From contig CAWZYM010000329.1 of the NCBI GenBank assembly GCA_963966185.1, positions 875,759 to 939,758 on the forward strand: a DNA stretch of 64,000 nucleotides, given 5' to 3'. Of the stretch, positions 40,459 to 50,801 are shown piece by piece; positions within the stretch are counted from its first letter, which is position 1, and each line of letters starts with the position of its first letter. Source of the stretch: Rhabditoides inermis. Lineage: Eukaryota; Nematoda; Chromadorea; Rhabditida; Rhabditidae. A program made the position numbers and the translations under genes. The notes beneath the pieces were generated by a model that saw nothing but the letters and a program-made list of their open reading frames with translations, ran no database searches and was not told where the DNA came from.

Positions 40459-43314
40459 GCATCTCCAACAAACTATGGCCGTGGTGGGCCTTACACACCA
40501 ACCAACAACAACAAAGAGATCTCATATTTTACCCTCAACCAGTTTGAGAGGCGAAAAGAACGTGGAAAATATGCTATTCAATTACCATATGAAAACACAA
40601 ACTGCGGAAACCCGTGTGGAAAGACGCGTTGTGTGATTTGTCCGAAAATAAACTTTGAAAATGTTGTGACAAGTTCTGTAACGGGACATGTCTTACAAAC
40701 GAATAAGTCAAATTATACTTCTTGTAATTCCAAAAATCTTATCTACATGATAACTTGTAATAAATGTGGTTTGCAGTACATTGGTGAAACAACGACTTCT
40801 GTAAAACAACGAATGTCTGCACACCGGCACAGTTTTAAAAAGGACATCCTGAACACTTACCTGAGCAAACATTTCAAGCTGTCTGACCACGATCCTGAAG
40901 ATTTCACAATTCATATATTAGACAGTTTGGATGAAAATTCTGACAAAACAATTCTTCACGGTAAAGAACAATTCTGGATTCGAATGATGGTTACTGCTTA
41001 TCCCCTTGGTTTGAACGATCAGATAAAAGGATTTGGAAATATTTCAGATACAAACATATCAACCTGCAATATAAAATCCCAACCGTACTTTTCAATGACA
41101 ATTAAAACGAAAGAAAGAAAAAGCCATGGTAAAAGGAAACACAAAAAGCATTCAATTATTCATATAAATGAAGTCATTGATCAATTTACTCGAAAAAGTA
41201 AAATTGATCTTTGTCGATACTTCAAATCATTAAACAAGCATACAATTATTTCGATACTCGAATACATGATTAACAATGATGAATTCAAGCAACTAGAACA
41301 TCCAATTCAGATGAAATTATTTGCTTTCACTTCTAAATATCTAATGAAAGATGAAACGCATAGAAATGCTGATGAGAAATTTCATAACCTTCAAATTGAC
41401 TACAAAGGAAACTTTATGGAAAACATTAATATAGGAAAAATAATTAACAGAGAATTCCGAAAAACGGTCTGCAAAGAAAAGTTTATGGCTAATAAACCTA
41501 TACTACGAACAAGAGTTCTCTACAAGTATGACATGCCCATATCTTCCTTCCTATGTAACTATAACAGTTTTCTGAAATCGCTCACTTCCGAGAAAATAAA
41601 AGACATACTGTCATCGAAATGTCAATGTGATACTACTTATCATAAATTCAAAGATTCACATCATAACCATGTAGTCACAGGTGACCTGAATATTATTTCA
41701 GACCACAATCTGAGACAACTAATGCTAAAAGGAACAAAATTTAGAAACTATTCTCAATGTAATAAAATCGAGATTCATGAAATGCTGCAAAAGTACACAA
41801 CCAAACATTTAGAATTACTCATGAAAACTTATAAAATTGAAACAACTGTGTTTCAGAATTTTTCTTTTAATATTATGAACAAAATTCATAAAAGATTAGA
41901 TGAGGAATACGATAACAATGAACAACAATCAATTAGCGTTTCAAAATTAGCAGTAAAGGACTTGCACTCTAACTTTGTTATCACACAAATCGATAAAGCA
42001 AGTGGAAATTTTGCTCTAACCTGCAAAAAGTTATACCTGATCATCATGAATAAAGAGTTGGGTTTCGATCCGATTCAAAATACAATTACAAATCAAAACG
42101 TTACTTATTCCGTGTATGATAAAGAATCAATTAACGATATCCTTAAAAGACACATTGTTCAAACAAACAACTTGCGATTAAAAATGGAATCCGATAATAT
42201 AACATTACCAAGAATTTATGCTATTCCGAAAATGCATAAAAACCCAATTAAATTCAGATTCATTACCGGTGCATTTAACAGCAGTTTGAAGCCTATTTCT
42301 CTGGAATTGCAATCAATTCTTGTTCATATCAAAAATCACTTTAATAACTACTGTAACCTAATAAAACAACGTAACAAAACTAAAATTTACTGGTCGATAA
42401 AGAATAGTCTAACAACTATAGACACACTTATGAAAATAAGAGATGTATCATCAAAAGAACTATATTGTGCTGATTTTTCTAGTCTATTCACTAATTTACC
42501 ACATGACATAGTCATGAGTAATATGTTCCAACTTATTGACCTATGTTACAATAACAGCGGAAAAGATAATATAAATGTCGGATATAACAAAACTTACTAC
42601 TCTAACGATTACAAACCGAATCAAAGATCATATTCGTCTATAGACGTAAAATACTTAATACAATACGTTCTGGAAAACAGCTTCGCAGTATATGGCAATA
42701 AACTCTTCAAACAAACATCTGGCATTCCACAAGGAAACAACGCTTCTCCGTCTATTGCTGATTTAACACTATCTTACATGGAGTTTGCGTATATCAAAAA
42801 ACACGAACCGTCTTTCAAATTTGGTTTTAATGCATTCAGATACATGGATGATTTGTTAATCGTTCATGATCCTCAAACATCTGTTCTCAGTGACATCACT
42901 AACAATATTTACCACAACTCTCTCACATTGGAACAAACAAACACCGATTCACAAAATGCAATATTTCTTGATCTGAATATAAATAAAAACGACAGGAGAT
43001 TCAAAATTGAATTATATAACAAAACCGATGATTATAATTTCGAAGTAGTGCGCTACCCAAATTATAAATCAAATATTAAAACATCCATTGGTATTAATAC
43101 ACTACGTGGTGAAGTTATACGAATCTTTAGAACTTGCACCGAAAAATTAACGTTCAAAAACCGTTGCAAACAACTAGTGGAAACCTTTTCCAAAAATGAA
43201 TATCCGAAAGCACTGATTGAGAAAGAATTTTCGAAAGTCATAATGCAAAACAGAACCGTTTTATTGAAACTTGGTTTGAAACGTATCGACGACGTTCTCG
43301 CTATCATTCGCTGA
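40459..43314 (+). CDS. Permuted Penelope-like polyprotein: GIY-YIG endonuclease, CxC linker, reverse transcriptase
   Basis: The frame is open from 40459 to the TGA at 43312-43314 (951 codons). No ATG occurs before the nuclease; the first candidate start is GTG at 40633 (893 residues), so initiation may use an upstream exon or a non-AUG codon. A cysteine knuckle (CGNPCGKTRCVIC) is followed by GIY-YIG (LIYMI at residues 36-40, QYIGET 48-53, Arg60 and His64 in KQRMSAHR, counting from the GTG). The CxC linker is Cys330-Gln-Cys332 (KCQCDTTYHKF). RT motifs include GIPQGNN at 697 and YMDD at 737. The nuclease nicks target DNA and the RT, a relative of telomerase, copies the RNA. No internal stop or UGA is present, so this copy may be active. 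Confidence 0.92.
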   Translation, partial: ASPTNYGRGGPYTPTNNNKEISYFTLNQFERRKERGKYAIQLPYENTNCGNPCGKTRCVICPKINFENVVTSSVTGHVLQTNKSNYTSCNSKNLIYMITCNKCGLQYIGETTTSVKQRMSAHRHSFKKDILNTYLSKHFKLSDHDPEDFTIHILDSLDENSDKTILHGKEQFWIRMMVTAYPLGLNDQIKGFGNISDTNISTCNIKSQPYFSMTIKTKERKSHGKRKHKKHSIIHINEVIDQFTRKSKIDLCRYFKSLNKHTIISILEYMINNDEFKQLEHPIQMKLFAFTSKYLMKDETHRNADEKFHNLQIDYKGNFMENINIGKIINREFRKTVCKEKFMANKPILRTRVLYKYDMPISSFLCNYNSFLKSLTSEKIKDILSSKCQCDTTYHKFKDSHHNHVVTGDLNIISDHNLRQLMLKGTKFRNYSQCNKIEIHEMLQKYTTKHLELLMKTYKIETTVFQNFSFNIMNKIHKRLDEEYDNNEQQSISVSKLAVKDLHSNFVITQIDKASGNFALTCKKLYLIIMNKELGFDPIQNTITNQNVTYSVYDKESINDILKRHIVQTNNLRLKMESDNITLPRIYAIPKMHKNPIKFRFITGAFNSSLKPISLELQSILVHIKNHFNNYCNLIKQRNKTKIYWSIKNSLTTIDTLMKIRDVSSKELYCADFSSLFTNLPHDIVMSNMFQLIDLCYNNSGKDNINVGYNKTYYSNDYKPNQRSYSSIDVKYLIQYVLENSFAVYGNKLFKQTSGIPQGNNASPSIADLTLSYMEFAYIKKHEPSFKFGFNAFRYMDDLLIVHDPQTSVLSDITNNIYHNSLTLEQTNTDSQNAIFLDLNINKNDRRFKIELYNKTDDYNFEVVRYPNYKSNIKTSIGINTLRGEVIRIFRTCTEKLTFKNRCKQLVETFSKNEYPKALIEKEFSKVIMQNRTVLLKLGLKRIDDVLAIIR

Positions 43315-43583
43315 TCGGGCGGGAACAGTGGCGTGCGGGGTCAGTCCGCTCCGCCCCCTCATGCCCACTTCCTTCCCTCTCTCTCTCATTCCCTTGACCT
43401 GACCCGTGCCATACTGACCACTCACGCTCGCAGCCGCTGCATATTCACTGTCTACTTTTCTTTTCACTCGCTTCGACTATTTCGCCTATATGGATTCTAT
43501 ATTCCCTTCTTCCTCTTCTCTTCTGACAAGTTCTACACTAAACATTTATGTCGTGTTGTTGTACGTTTGCATGTTATGTGTTT

Positions 43584-43660
43584 GTCTAGCGGTTCCTACT
43601 GATGAGACTCCGCCGCGCTGTCCAATTAAAACAATTCCAGTCTAGAATAGGAGTCGAAAC
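43584..43660 (+). ncRNA. Hammerhead-ribozyme-like core, right pseudo-LTR
   Basis: Identical to the core at 39501-39577: GTC at 43584, CTGATGA at 43599-43605 and GAAA at 43656-43659. Having one in each pseudo-LTR is the arrangement seen for hammerheads in canonical Penelope-like elements. Confidence 0.6.
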
Positions 43661-43783
43661 TGGTTTTGTTCAACTTGTTACTTCAAACTTATCCACACTT
43701 TGTTGTTGTCTAATACATAGGTGTTCGCGCGCTAGAGTACTTCACACTTTCCACTGTGGCTTCCATTCACGTTTCTCACGCAG

Positions 43784-44038
43784 TGGGCGCGTCCTAGCTG
43801 GTCCGCCGCCGCGACGCCGCCGTTTTTCCGCCGCTTTCCTCCGCCTTCTCTCCGCTATTTGGTGATCGGCGCGCTGCCAAATGAGTGATATCGATGGATT
43901 GCACGTGCGCGACGACCGAACGGCGAAGAGAAGGCGGAAGGAAGGCAGAGGAAAGGCGGTGAAATGGCGACGAAAGGTGGCGTTGTTGCGGAAGGAGGAC
44001 GGCGGCGTGGAGGCGGCGGACCAGCTAGCACGCGCCCA
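43784..44038. mobile_element. GC-rich MITE with 27-bp TIRs
   Basis: TGGGCGCGTCCTAGCTGG at the left is reverse-complemented at the right with one difference (CCAGCTAGCACGCGCCCA) and homology continues through GTCCGCCGCC. The 255-bp element forms a long imperfect foldback. It lies 69 bases beyond the Penelope-like element. The open frame inside it (starting MSDIDGL) is a by-product of its purine-rich arm. Confidence 0.85.
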
Positions 44039-44158
44039 TTGTATGTCATATTCACATTTTATGTGGACTGTGATATTTTTATCTGATCATTTTTATGTCT
44101 GCTGTGAAAAAATTGCAACTTTGCGAGCTCACTCTATACTGAAAAAAACTGTTTCTAG

Positions 44159-44571
44159 GAACGTAATAGTGGCAGACCCGAAGAAAACTGTTATAACAGT
44201 AATCTTGACGGTGAACTGGGATCAAAAGTTTATGAATTTATTGAATCTCGAGGAAAAACTCTGTCCCTCGACGAGTTTTCTATGACGGGACGCGAGTACA
44301 ACCACATTGAACCGTACTTCATGGTGGAACATAACTGCTTCTCTGAGAAAATCCAGGTATGTAGAATGGACAACTTTTTTATGAAGTTAGTATCTTTTTT
44401 CAGAAACGCAGTTGTTATCTAACTTGGCCTGGAGTGGACGATTACTATTATGTGACTCGAGAGAAAGAACATAGAACATTTGACATCGTTCTGGACGATT
44501 TATGTGATCCTTGCGTTTTGAAAAAATGCTTTACAACAAACTATTACGGACAATACGTACCCCCACGGTGA
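44159..44571 (+). CDS. Last two exons of a gene of unknown function
   Basis: Exon 44159-44356 (TTTCTAG acceptor, CAG/GTATGT donor) and exon 44404-44571 (TTTTCAG acceptor) join in phase and end in TGA at 44569-44571, giving 121 residues. The first reads LGSKVYEFIESRGKTLSLDE and EPYFMVEHNCFSEKIQ; the second is rich in aromatic residues and cysteine (YLTWPGVDDYYYV, DDLCDPCVLKKC). I recognise no family. Upstream exons were not found; the MITE at 43784-44038 occupies the space before it, so the gene may be broken. Confidence 0.5.
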
Positions 44572-44606
44572 CCATAAAGAAGGGAGCTAACTGTGACTGA
44601 TACTTA

Positions 44607-44790
44607 TGTACGTGCGTGCGCATAAAATGTTTGTTGAGCTGAATTGTGAGACGTGAGTTGTGCCACAATCGAAATAAGAACGTTGCTTATGAGAAATTTT
44701 TTATCTTTCATCATTTACACGTCATCAAACATATACACGTGTAAACATGTTTTGACATCAACGCTAGTTTGTGATCGTGGATTCTCATTA
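44607..44790. repeat. Dispersed repeat G, copy 1
   Basis: Starts GTACGTGCGTGCGCATAAAA and recurs with about 80 percent identity by eye at 47667-47870. No terminal inverted repeats were found. Confidence 0.75.
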
Positions 44791-44841
44791 CTGGTTTTCT
44801 AGAATCATAACATCTAGTACTCTACTGCAACCATTGTTATT

Positions 44842-45228
44842 GTTAAAGGAAGTGGCGACTTATTTCTGCCACAATCTGCCACAACTCCTCATTCTCACAC
44901 GCAAAAAAACATTTAGCGCGAACGGGAATTGAACCATCGAGCTCGGTGCCACAACGCAGCGCACATGCACTGTGAAGCAAGTGAAAGGTCTTCGATCATT
45001 TGCGCGTATGTCTCCGAACCCAATTTTTGCAAAATTGAAGCTTTGAGCGGTAGGCTAATCGTGATGGAACCAATTTTTAACTCAAGTTTCCAGTTGTATT
45101 CTTGCCAATGCAGATTCGAAGTAACGCAGAATCGTCGTTCTTTCGCAAAAAAATACAAATTGTTTTAGGTTAATATTATTTATAATAATAGTCAAAGTCA
45201 AAAACAAGTCGCCACTGTTCCTTTAACA
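44842..45228. mobile_element. TTAAAGG-TIR element with tRNA-like B box
   Basis: Ends TGTTAAAGGAA and TTCCTTTAACA are exact inverted copies; inside them GTGGCGACTT and AAGTCGCCAC also mirror each other. On the minus strand about 44925-44950 reads GATGGTTCAATTCCCGTTCG, a tRNA B box. Related to 21095-22232. Confidence 0.75.
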
Positions 45229-45288
45229 AGCATTTTCATGTATGAAGCATCCTCGGGGTGTAAGAAATCTGATTCAATTCATTTTCAG

Positions 45289-45457
45289 AATGCAAAGAGA
45301 GATGGTAACAAGATACAACAATCAAATCTCACAAGTAGAGCTGAAGCAGCTGATGTCTACTCAAAGCAGCGGGAGACGCCTGATCGAGGACATACTGAGG
45401 AATGAGAGAGAAGAAATCACAAACTCGCACGTTCCAAACGCGATCTCTAACTGTTAG
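45289..45457 (+). other. Candidate terminal exon, glutamine/glutamate-rich
   Basis: Preceded by ATTTTCAG; one frame reads MQREMVTRYNNQISQVELKQ and ends in TAG at 45455-45457. A coiled-coil-like composition, but the frame choice is not confirmed by a neighbouring exon. Confidence 0.3.
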
Positions 45458-45850
45458 CCTAGACATGAACGACAAGTTTGGGAACACCGAATCTATCAGT
45501 CATGAAATGGAAGAAACTGTTTCTGTTAACCTCCACGTAGCTATAAGAACGTTTTGAAGTGTTTTTTTGTTATAATTATAACTAATAACTGATAATCATA
45601 TGAATATGACAAAAAAAAGTTTTGACAAAGCATAGATGAAGCGCATTGGACTCTTTATAAGTGTTCAGAAAGCATCTCGTTCTTATTGCATAGCCGTTTT
45701 TCGTTCGTGTTCATCACATAAACAGTTCAAAGTTTAAGTTCAAAGATTTCAAGAGTTCAGTTTCGAGAGTTCCGAGTTTTGAAGAGTTTCGTTAGTTTCA
45801 AGAAATCAAATTCAAAAAAAGTTGAGAGTTCGAGAAAGTTCAAAGAACAA

Positions 45851-45943
45851 GTTTGTGTTAGTTTTTATGTTCAGGTGTTTACGATTTGATTTATTAGTGA
45901 TTAATTTATGCATGCGCTTTTCTTGATTCAGGTTAACACAAAC
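45851..45943. mobile_element. Short MITE, family E copy 1
   Basis: Bounded by GTTTGTGTTA and TAACACAAAC (perfect 10-bp TIR); other copies are at 50177-50273 and 63864-63956. Confidence 0.75.
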
Positions 45944-46174
45944 AACGCTTAGTACGGTAATACTTTTCAATCTTTCAATAGGTCGGGGGGAGGCGTTGTC
46001 GTGGGGCGGGATGGGTGTGAAGGTCCAGCCGGTCCCGTTGGTGGTCCCTCGGCAGTAGTCGCTTGGTCGCGGCAGCTTTGAAGCGTTGGGTCGAACGGAG
46101 CCGGCTGTATCCCGCTCTCTCGGACCGCTCTTTTTCTCCCCCTTTGTCACAGGGTGAGAGACGGCCCTACGCCA

Positions 46175-46382
46175 GCCTTGCGGCAATCACAGACGCCCCG
46201 AGCACACGAGGGACGGCGAAAAGTTCTGCTGCAATCAATGCGGCCTACATTGCCTGAGGGTATGAGACTTGGCGCGCGGTAATGAATCTACAACACGTAA
46301 CACTCTGCAGTATCATAAATGTCATGACGTGAGCCTACATCTTCCTAATATATTCCTCTGCGACGTTTGGATGAAAGTGAGT
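46175..46382 (+). other. Duplicated zinc-finger-like exon pair, copy 1
   Basis: A first exon-like block reads HTRDGEKFCCNQCGLHCLR and ends at a GTATGA donor; after an intron a CTGCAG acceptor begins YHKCHDVSLHLPNIF with a GTGAGT donor. The GEK..C..CG spacing resembles a C2H2 finger but histidine positions are atypical. Nearly the same sequence recurs at 51505-51716. Confidence 0.4.
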
Positions 46383-46765
46383 GATTGTATCATTGTATCC
46401 AAAAGAAAACGTTTTTTCACAGTTTTCACGTGAAAAAGCTTTTGAGTGATCAGCGCTAGTACTGCGATACCCGCTATTTGTACCCGGAAAAGAGTGCTCT
46501 CCTATCGCCAGCTGTGTGTCTCAGATCCTCATTCTATCTGCATACCTCGCCGACTCAAAAATACCTTGACAAGAGAAGCCGCGCTTCGTTCTTTTGAATT
46601 GTTAACTACTTTAGTTCATTCAAACATTCTAACATTCTTCATTACTAGCGCTGATCAAATACTCATAATCTTTTTCACGTTTCTCGTCATGACTGAATTC
46701 ATTTTTCTTGTGTAAGTTTTTAATGTTATATGAAAAATATTCCCATAAAACTGTTAAAGTGGAAT

Positions 46766-47667
46766 ATGAGTGCTAATGGATCTGAAGATTTGGCAGATCA
46801 TCGGGAGTGGATTCCTACACGTGCTAGAACTGGCGGACACCCCGCCACACTCCATCAAGAGAAAGCGCTGTGAGTGAACATCTCTGCCTAGTACTGACTT
46901 ACTCCTCATAGCTTGTGAGTGGTGTATAATCATGATGGATTAAGCCCTGTGCCGAAGTCGCGACGGGATCCGGGGTTCGGAGGGAATTGTTCCCGCAGAT
47001 CGCTGCAGAAGAGTATCCTCCTCCGAAGATGACTCGTTCAGGTACTCATAACTTTCTATGGTGGTTTGGACAGGGTGATTCGTATTTGTTTTGCAGTTTC
47101 TCCACCCACCCGGGAGAACGTATCTGGGTTATTGATATTATTGCAGTGTCTATGCTTTCCTCTCCGCTTCACACGCCTGCCCCCCTTGCCAATGGGGAGC
47201 AACATGAGAATGCGAGGGATAGACAAGGAATCAAGGCTACTGTTCACGTTTCGGGAGGTAAACGAGAAAGAGTGAGTGAGAGGGGGATGGGGGTGAGAGA
47301 GTAAGAGGAATATGGGGGAAGGAAAGAACGGTGGAGATGTGCTTTTCTGTTTCAGTCGGGAATGGAACGTTGCCGGTAATAGTGCCGCCGCCGACCATGG
47401 TCGAACACCACCAAGGTGTTCATCTACAACCGTTGTCTCCACTATCCGATGACGAGACTGCATTGGCGGTCGCAGCCGTTATAAAGACTCGTCGCGTGAT
47501 ACGCGGACCTGAGGGTGAGTGGAGCTACTCTAATAGATGCGTTGGATTATAGAGCATGATCAAGTTTCAGAGACGCTTCAACCGATCGCTGAGGCGCATC
47601 AGCCGCTCGCGCCTAGTACATCGACTGTCTCCATGCCTGCCACTAGGCCGCCACAGCAGGCACATTC
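46766..47667 (+). CDS. Partial multi-exon gene A, unknown function
   Basis: A start codon at 46766 opens MSANGSEDLADHREWIPTRA; the exon ends at 46869 before GTGAGT. The exon 47009-47041 joins in phase (RVSSSEDDSF). Further exon-like blocks are 47357-47516 (LPVIVPPPTMVEHHQG, LSPLSDDETALAVAAV) and about 47562-47667 (ETLQPIAEAHQPLAPSTS). The join into 47357 is out of phase, so a small exon is missing or the gene is damaged. The product would be hydrophilic and Pro/Ser-rich. It may or may not be the 5' part of the gene at 52257-54096, 4.6 kb of mobile-element sequence away. Confidence 0.4.
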
Positions 47668-47875
47668 TGTACGTGCGTGCGCATAAAATGTTTGTTGAGC
47701 TGAATTGTTGACGTGTTGAGTTGAGCCACATCCAAAATAAGAACGTTGCTTATGAGATATTTTATCTGTCATCATCTCTATTTCGATCCGGGTTCTTGTA
47801 AACATAAATATAAACATATACACGTGTGAAAATACATCAACGACATCAACGCTAGTTTGTGATAAGGTCATTCAG
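47667..47875. repeat. Dispersed repeat G, copy 2
   Basis: Homologous to 44607-44790; starts directly after the last gene-A exon block. Confidence 0.75.
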
Positions 47876-48357
47876 GTTGTTAGTAGTCTTGAAGGGAGTG
47901 TACCCTCAAAGTTGAGTTGAATGAATTTATTACAGAAAAAAAACCTGCGTCACACAATCAAAATCTGACATGAAAACTGTTCAATCAAAAAAGGGGTGTA
48001 ATAAGGAGAGAGAGAGAGAGAGAGAGAGGAAGAGGAAGAGATCTGGTACGTTTGTGGCGCTGGTGCCAAGCCTACATAGTGAGGAACCGCTTGCACAACC
48101 GCGAGGTGTGCATAAGGAAACAAGCACACATTCGACAACCATCAATCAACCAACAATGTACCTTGTCTCATTATATCATTAGCTCAGCACATTTCAATAG
48201 TCGATAAGGACATGTGGTTGAAACTATATGTGCATACATGTCTGGTGGGAGTGGTTGTGCGACTAAATGGAATATATCTGTTGGTCAGAGAAGCGGGAAG
48301 CATGGTGATGGGCTCTAGTAGGACAACTCTCTTCAAAAAAAAGTGGCGGGAGGTGAA

Positions 48358-48390
<33 letters not shown>

Positions 48391-48549
48391 GGGAGAGAGA
48401 GAGAGGAGAGAGAGAGAGAGAGGGGGGGAGAGAGGCCGGGTGGATGAATGGGGGAGCACCAGAGCAGCCGGAGTGGGTTGAGCCAGCGACACGCCAAGAC
48501 AGTACGGGCGTAGAAACACAGAACGACATAAACCAGAAAGCACAACAAA
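47876..48549. other. Spacer with (GA)n tracts
   Basis: Contains (GA)n runs at about 48007-48040 and 48355-48435. No exon that I can support. Confidence 0.5.
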
Positions 48550-49088
48550 TTAGAGAGGGCGCGCAGCGCCCTCTCTTTTGGCTTAGGATAGGGCTCGCGC
48601 CAGAATTTTCAAGAAGCTATATCCAAAAATCATGTTAGCAGGAATGTGAACTCATCCAATTCATGTTAGTTAGATTCGCACGGTTCCGTAGGCCAGATCA
48701 CTAATTGATGGCATCTTTGTATCTTTTCTCCGAAAGAAGTTATAAGCGATCTCGCGCACCCATGAGGTGAGAGGCCAGCGTGTAGGTGGGTGGGTGGGTG
48801 GGTGGGTGGGTGGAAGTCGTGTCCGGTAACGCTGACTCTCTGCCGAAAGCGTACTCTCTCGCGTTTTCTGCCCGTGTTCTCCAACTAGCACTTTGAGTGT
48901 AGTTCGCCCCGCCGCCGCCAGCGTCTAATTCGCGCCGGGTTTGCGTTGTTTTGGGTCCGCCAACTATAACCAGGAGAAAGAGCGCAGTAGGCGCGACTCC
49001 GAACGGTAGTGAGAAAATATGTGGGGAAAACATTTTTGTGAAATGTAACGGCGATCCGAAACGTAACGTGTGATCTGTGGTACATGAG
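48550..49088 (-). mobile_element. Helitron-like non-autonomous element, copy 2
   Basis: Same 3' hairpin as copy 1 (48553-48575 read on the minus strand) followed by CTAA and T. Homologous to copy 1 over about 400 bases and to copy 3 at its other side (GATCACACG region near 49070), so it is the most complete of the three. A (GTGG)n run is at about 48786-48812. Confidence 0.65.
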
Positions 49089-49089
49089 A

Positions 49090-49221
49090 GTAAGAAGAGA
49101 GAGAACGGCCGAGAGTTTGTGTTAGTATTTGTAAACGTTGATAGAAGAGCAGAAAATATAAAGAGACAGAGAGAGAAGGGCAGAAAGTGAGAGAGTGAGA
49201 GAGTGAGAGAGAGAACAGTGT

Positions 49222-49284
<63 letters not shown>

Positions 49285-49330
49285 AACAGTGAAAGAGAGA
49301 GAAAGGACGAAGAGAAGGAGAGAACAGAGT
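49090..49330. repeat. (GA)n-rich tract
   Basis: GAGAGA/GTGAGAGA sequence between the Helitron-like copy and the family D element. Confidence 0.9.
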
Positions 49331-49419
49331 GAGTGAGATAGTAGTTTTTGATACAATCCATATGAATAGTCATAATTCAGCACATATTCAAAATTTCTAT
49401 GAAATTTAACAAAAGGACA

Positions 49420-49619
49420 TATATTTTCTTTAAAAAGTACTTGCGTAAACAAATGAACTTTGTCTTGTCCCAATGCAGCAAAAGCACATGCATAAAGCGT
49501 TTACAAATACTAACACAAACCTGCGCATAACAGACAGTGGACACTAACCGATGAAATATAACAATACAAATGAATAACGCCATACGTCCATATTAGAGAG
49601 AGAGAAGACAGAGAGAGAG

Positions 49620-49650
<31 letters not shown>

Positions 49651-49772
49651 GGGGGGGGAAGAGAGAGGCGCAGGTTTGTGTTAGTATTTGTAAACGCTTT
49701 ATGCATGTGCTTTTGCTGCATTGGGACAAGACAAAGTTCATTTGTTTACGCAAGTACCTTTTAAAGAAAATA
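49420..49772. mobile_element. Foldback MITE, family D copy 2
   Basis: Arms of about 105 bases mirror each other around a (GA)n centre and match 26144-26470. Confidence 0.85.
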
Positions 49773-49879
49773 GAATCATAATCAGAATATTTATCTCGAA
49801 TCAAATAGGATATTACAATTATGTAAATTACGGCACGGTTACGGTAAAACACAGTAATGCAACGCCTACTGCGAGTCCC

Positions 49880-50076
49880 AATAACACGGATTTCGATAGT
49901 CCCGTGGATGCGTGCGTGCTATTGGTGGTGCTTGTCATCCCCTGCTTGCGGCTTCTGGGGAAGCTTCGATCTCGGCGGCGGAAGATCCGGGCTTCAACGA
50001 TCGATCGCGAAGAGACGTCTCCGAGAGTTTCATCGTCTTCGAGGATTCCTCTCCAGTCTCAATGCCGTAGATGTAG
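49880..50076 (+). other. Possible C-terminal exon
   Basis: One frame reads GEASISAAEDPGFNDRSRRD then VSESFIVFEDSSPVSMP and stops at 50074-50076. It is Ser/Asp-rich and coding-like, but no convincing acceptor defines its start. Confidence 0.25.
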
Positions 50077-50176
50077 AGAGTAGCAAAGTCGAATACCCTA
50101 CTTTCTAAATATTTGTAAAACCTCTTTGTTCTACATGATGTACTTATTGACGAAGGGAAAGAAGCATTTAGTAGAA

Positions 50177-50273
50177 GTTTGTGTTCGTTTTCATGTTTAG
50201 GTGTTTACAATTTGATTTATTAATAAATAATAAATGCATGCGAATTTTTTTCTTGAACCAGGTTAACACAAAC
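50177..50273. mobile_element. Short MITE, family E copy 2
   Basis: Same ends and centre as 63864-63956. The homology with the right edge extends beyond the MITE on both sides (50100-50320 against about 63740-64000). Confidence 0.75.
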
Positions 50274-50284
50274 AACACTTTTTA

Positions 50285-50320
50285 CGCGTCGGTGTCCGCA
50301 GCCACACTCCTTTGGACTCT
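50285..50320 (+). pseudogene. Copy of the right-edge exon without its splice acceptor
   Basis: Matches GCGTCGGTGTCCGCAGCC of the exon at 63969, but the acceptor CAG has become ACG, so it should not splice. Confidence 0.5.
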
Positions 50321-50801
50321 TTATCATAAAAGATTGTTCTGTAATTGAACAAAAGGAGCCACATTCGTGTTAGAGAGAGGAGGGGAGAAATTCTACATTC
50401 GTGTTTGTACAAAGTTATGAAAGGGTGGTAATTACAAGAAAATCAAAAGAAGTTCTATTTCAAAAAATCATAACACACGTCCGGTTTCGGTCCCTTCCAC
50501 CAGACCGGATGTGTGAACCTACCAGCCGGGACCATCATCAGTGATGAGCTGGTAGGTAAATATACAAAGAATTTTTACAAGAAAAAAGGAGGGGAAAGTG
50601 AGTCTAGACTGTTATTGATTGTCTATGACGCTAAGAATACGGGGGGCAATGCGCAAAGAAAACAACCACTCGGGACAGGGGAATGTGAAACGAATGATTT
50701 GAGATTGGCGACTGCGAGGCTCATCGACTGTTTCGCGCAGATCAGTAGATCAGTAAGAGTGCAGAGATAGAGAGGAAATGGTAGCAGGTCATTTCAGAGT
50801 G

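Larger units (their letters stand above)
38390..43714 (+). mobile_element. Naiad-type Penelope-like element with pseudo-LTRs
   Basis: A 5.3-kb unit bounded by direct repeats 38390-39631 and 42473-43714 (offset 4083). The left repeat is a 5'-truncated copy of the element: it contains the last 280 codons of the RT and the whole 3' UTR. This partial tandem arrangement is the pseudo-LTR structure known in Penelope-like elements. The encoded protein has an N-terminal GIY-YIG nuclease and a C-terminal RT joined by a CxC linker, the arrangement described for the Naiad/Chlamys group. The two repeats differ at only about four positions that I could count, so insertion or conversion was recent. No clear target-site duplication was found. 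Confidence 0.9.

Noticed and set aside
43881..44285. 134-codon basic ORF starting MSDIDGL
   Set aside because: Its first half lies in the arm of the MITE at 43784-44038 and it is out of frame with the supported exon at 44159.
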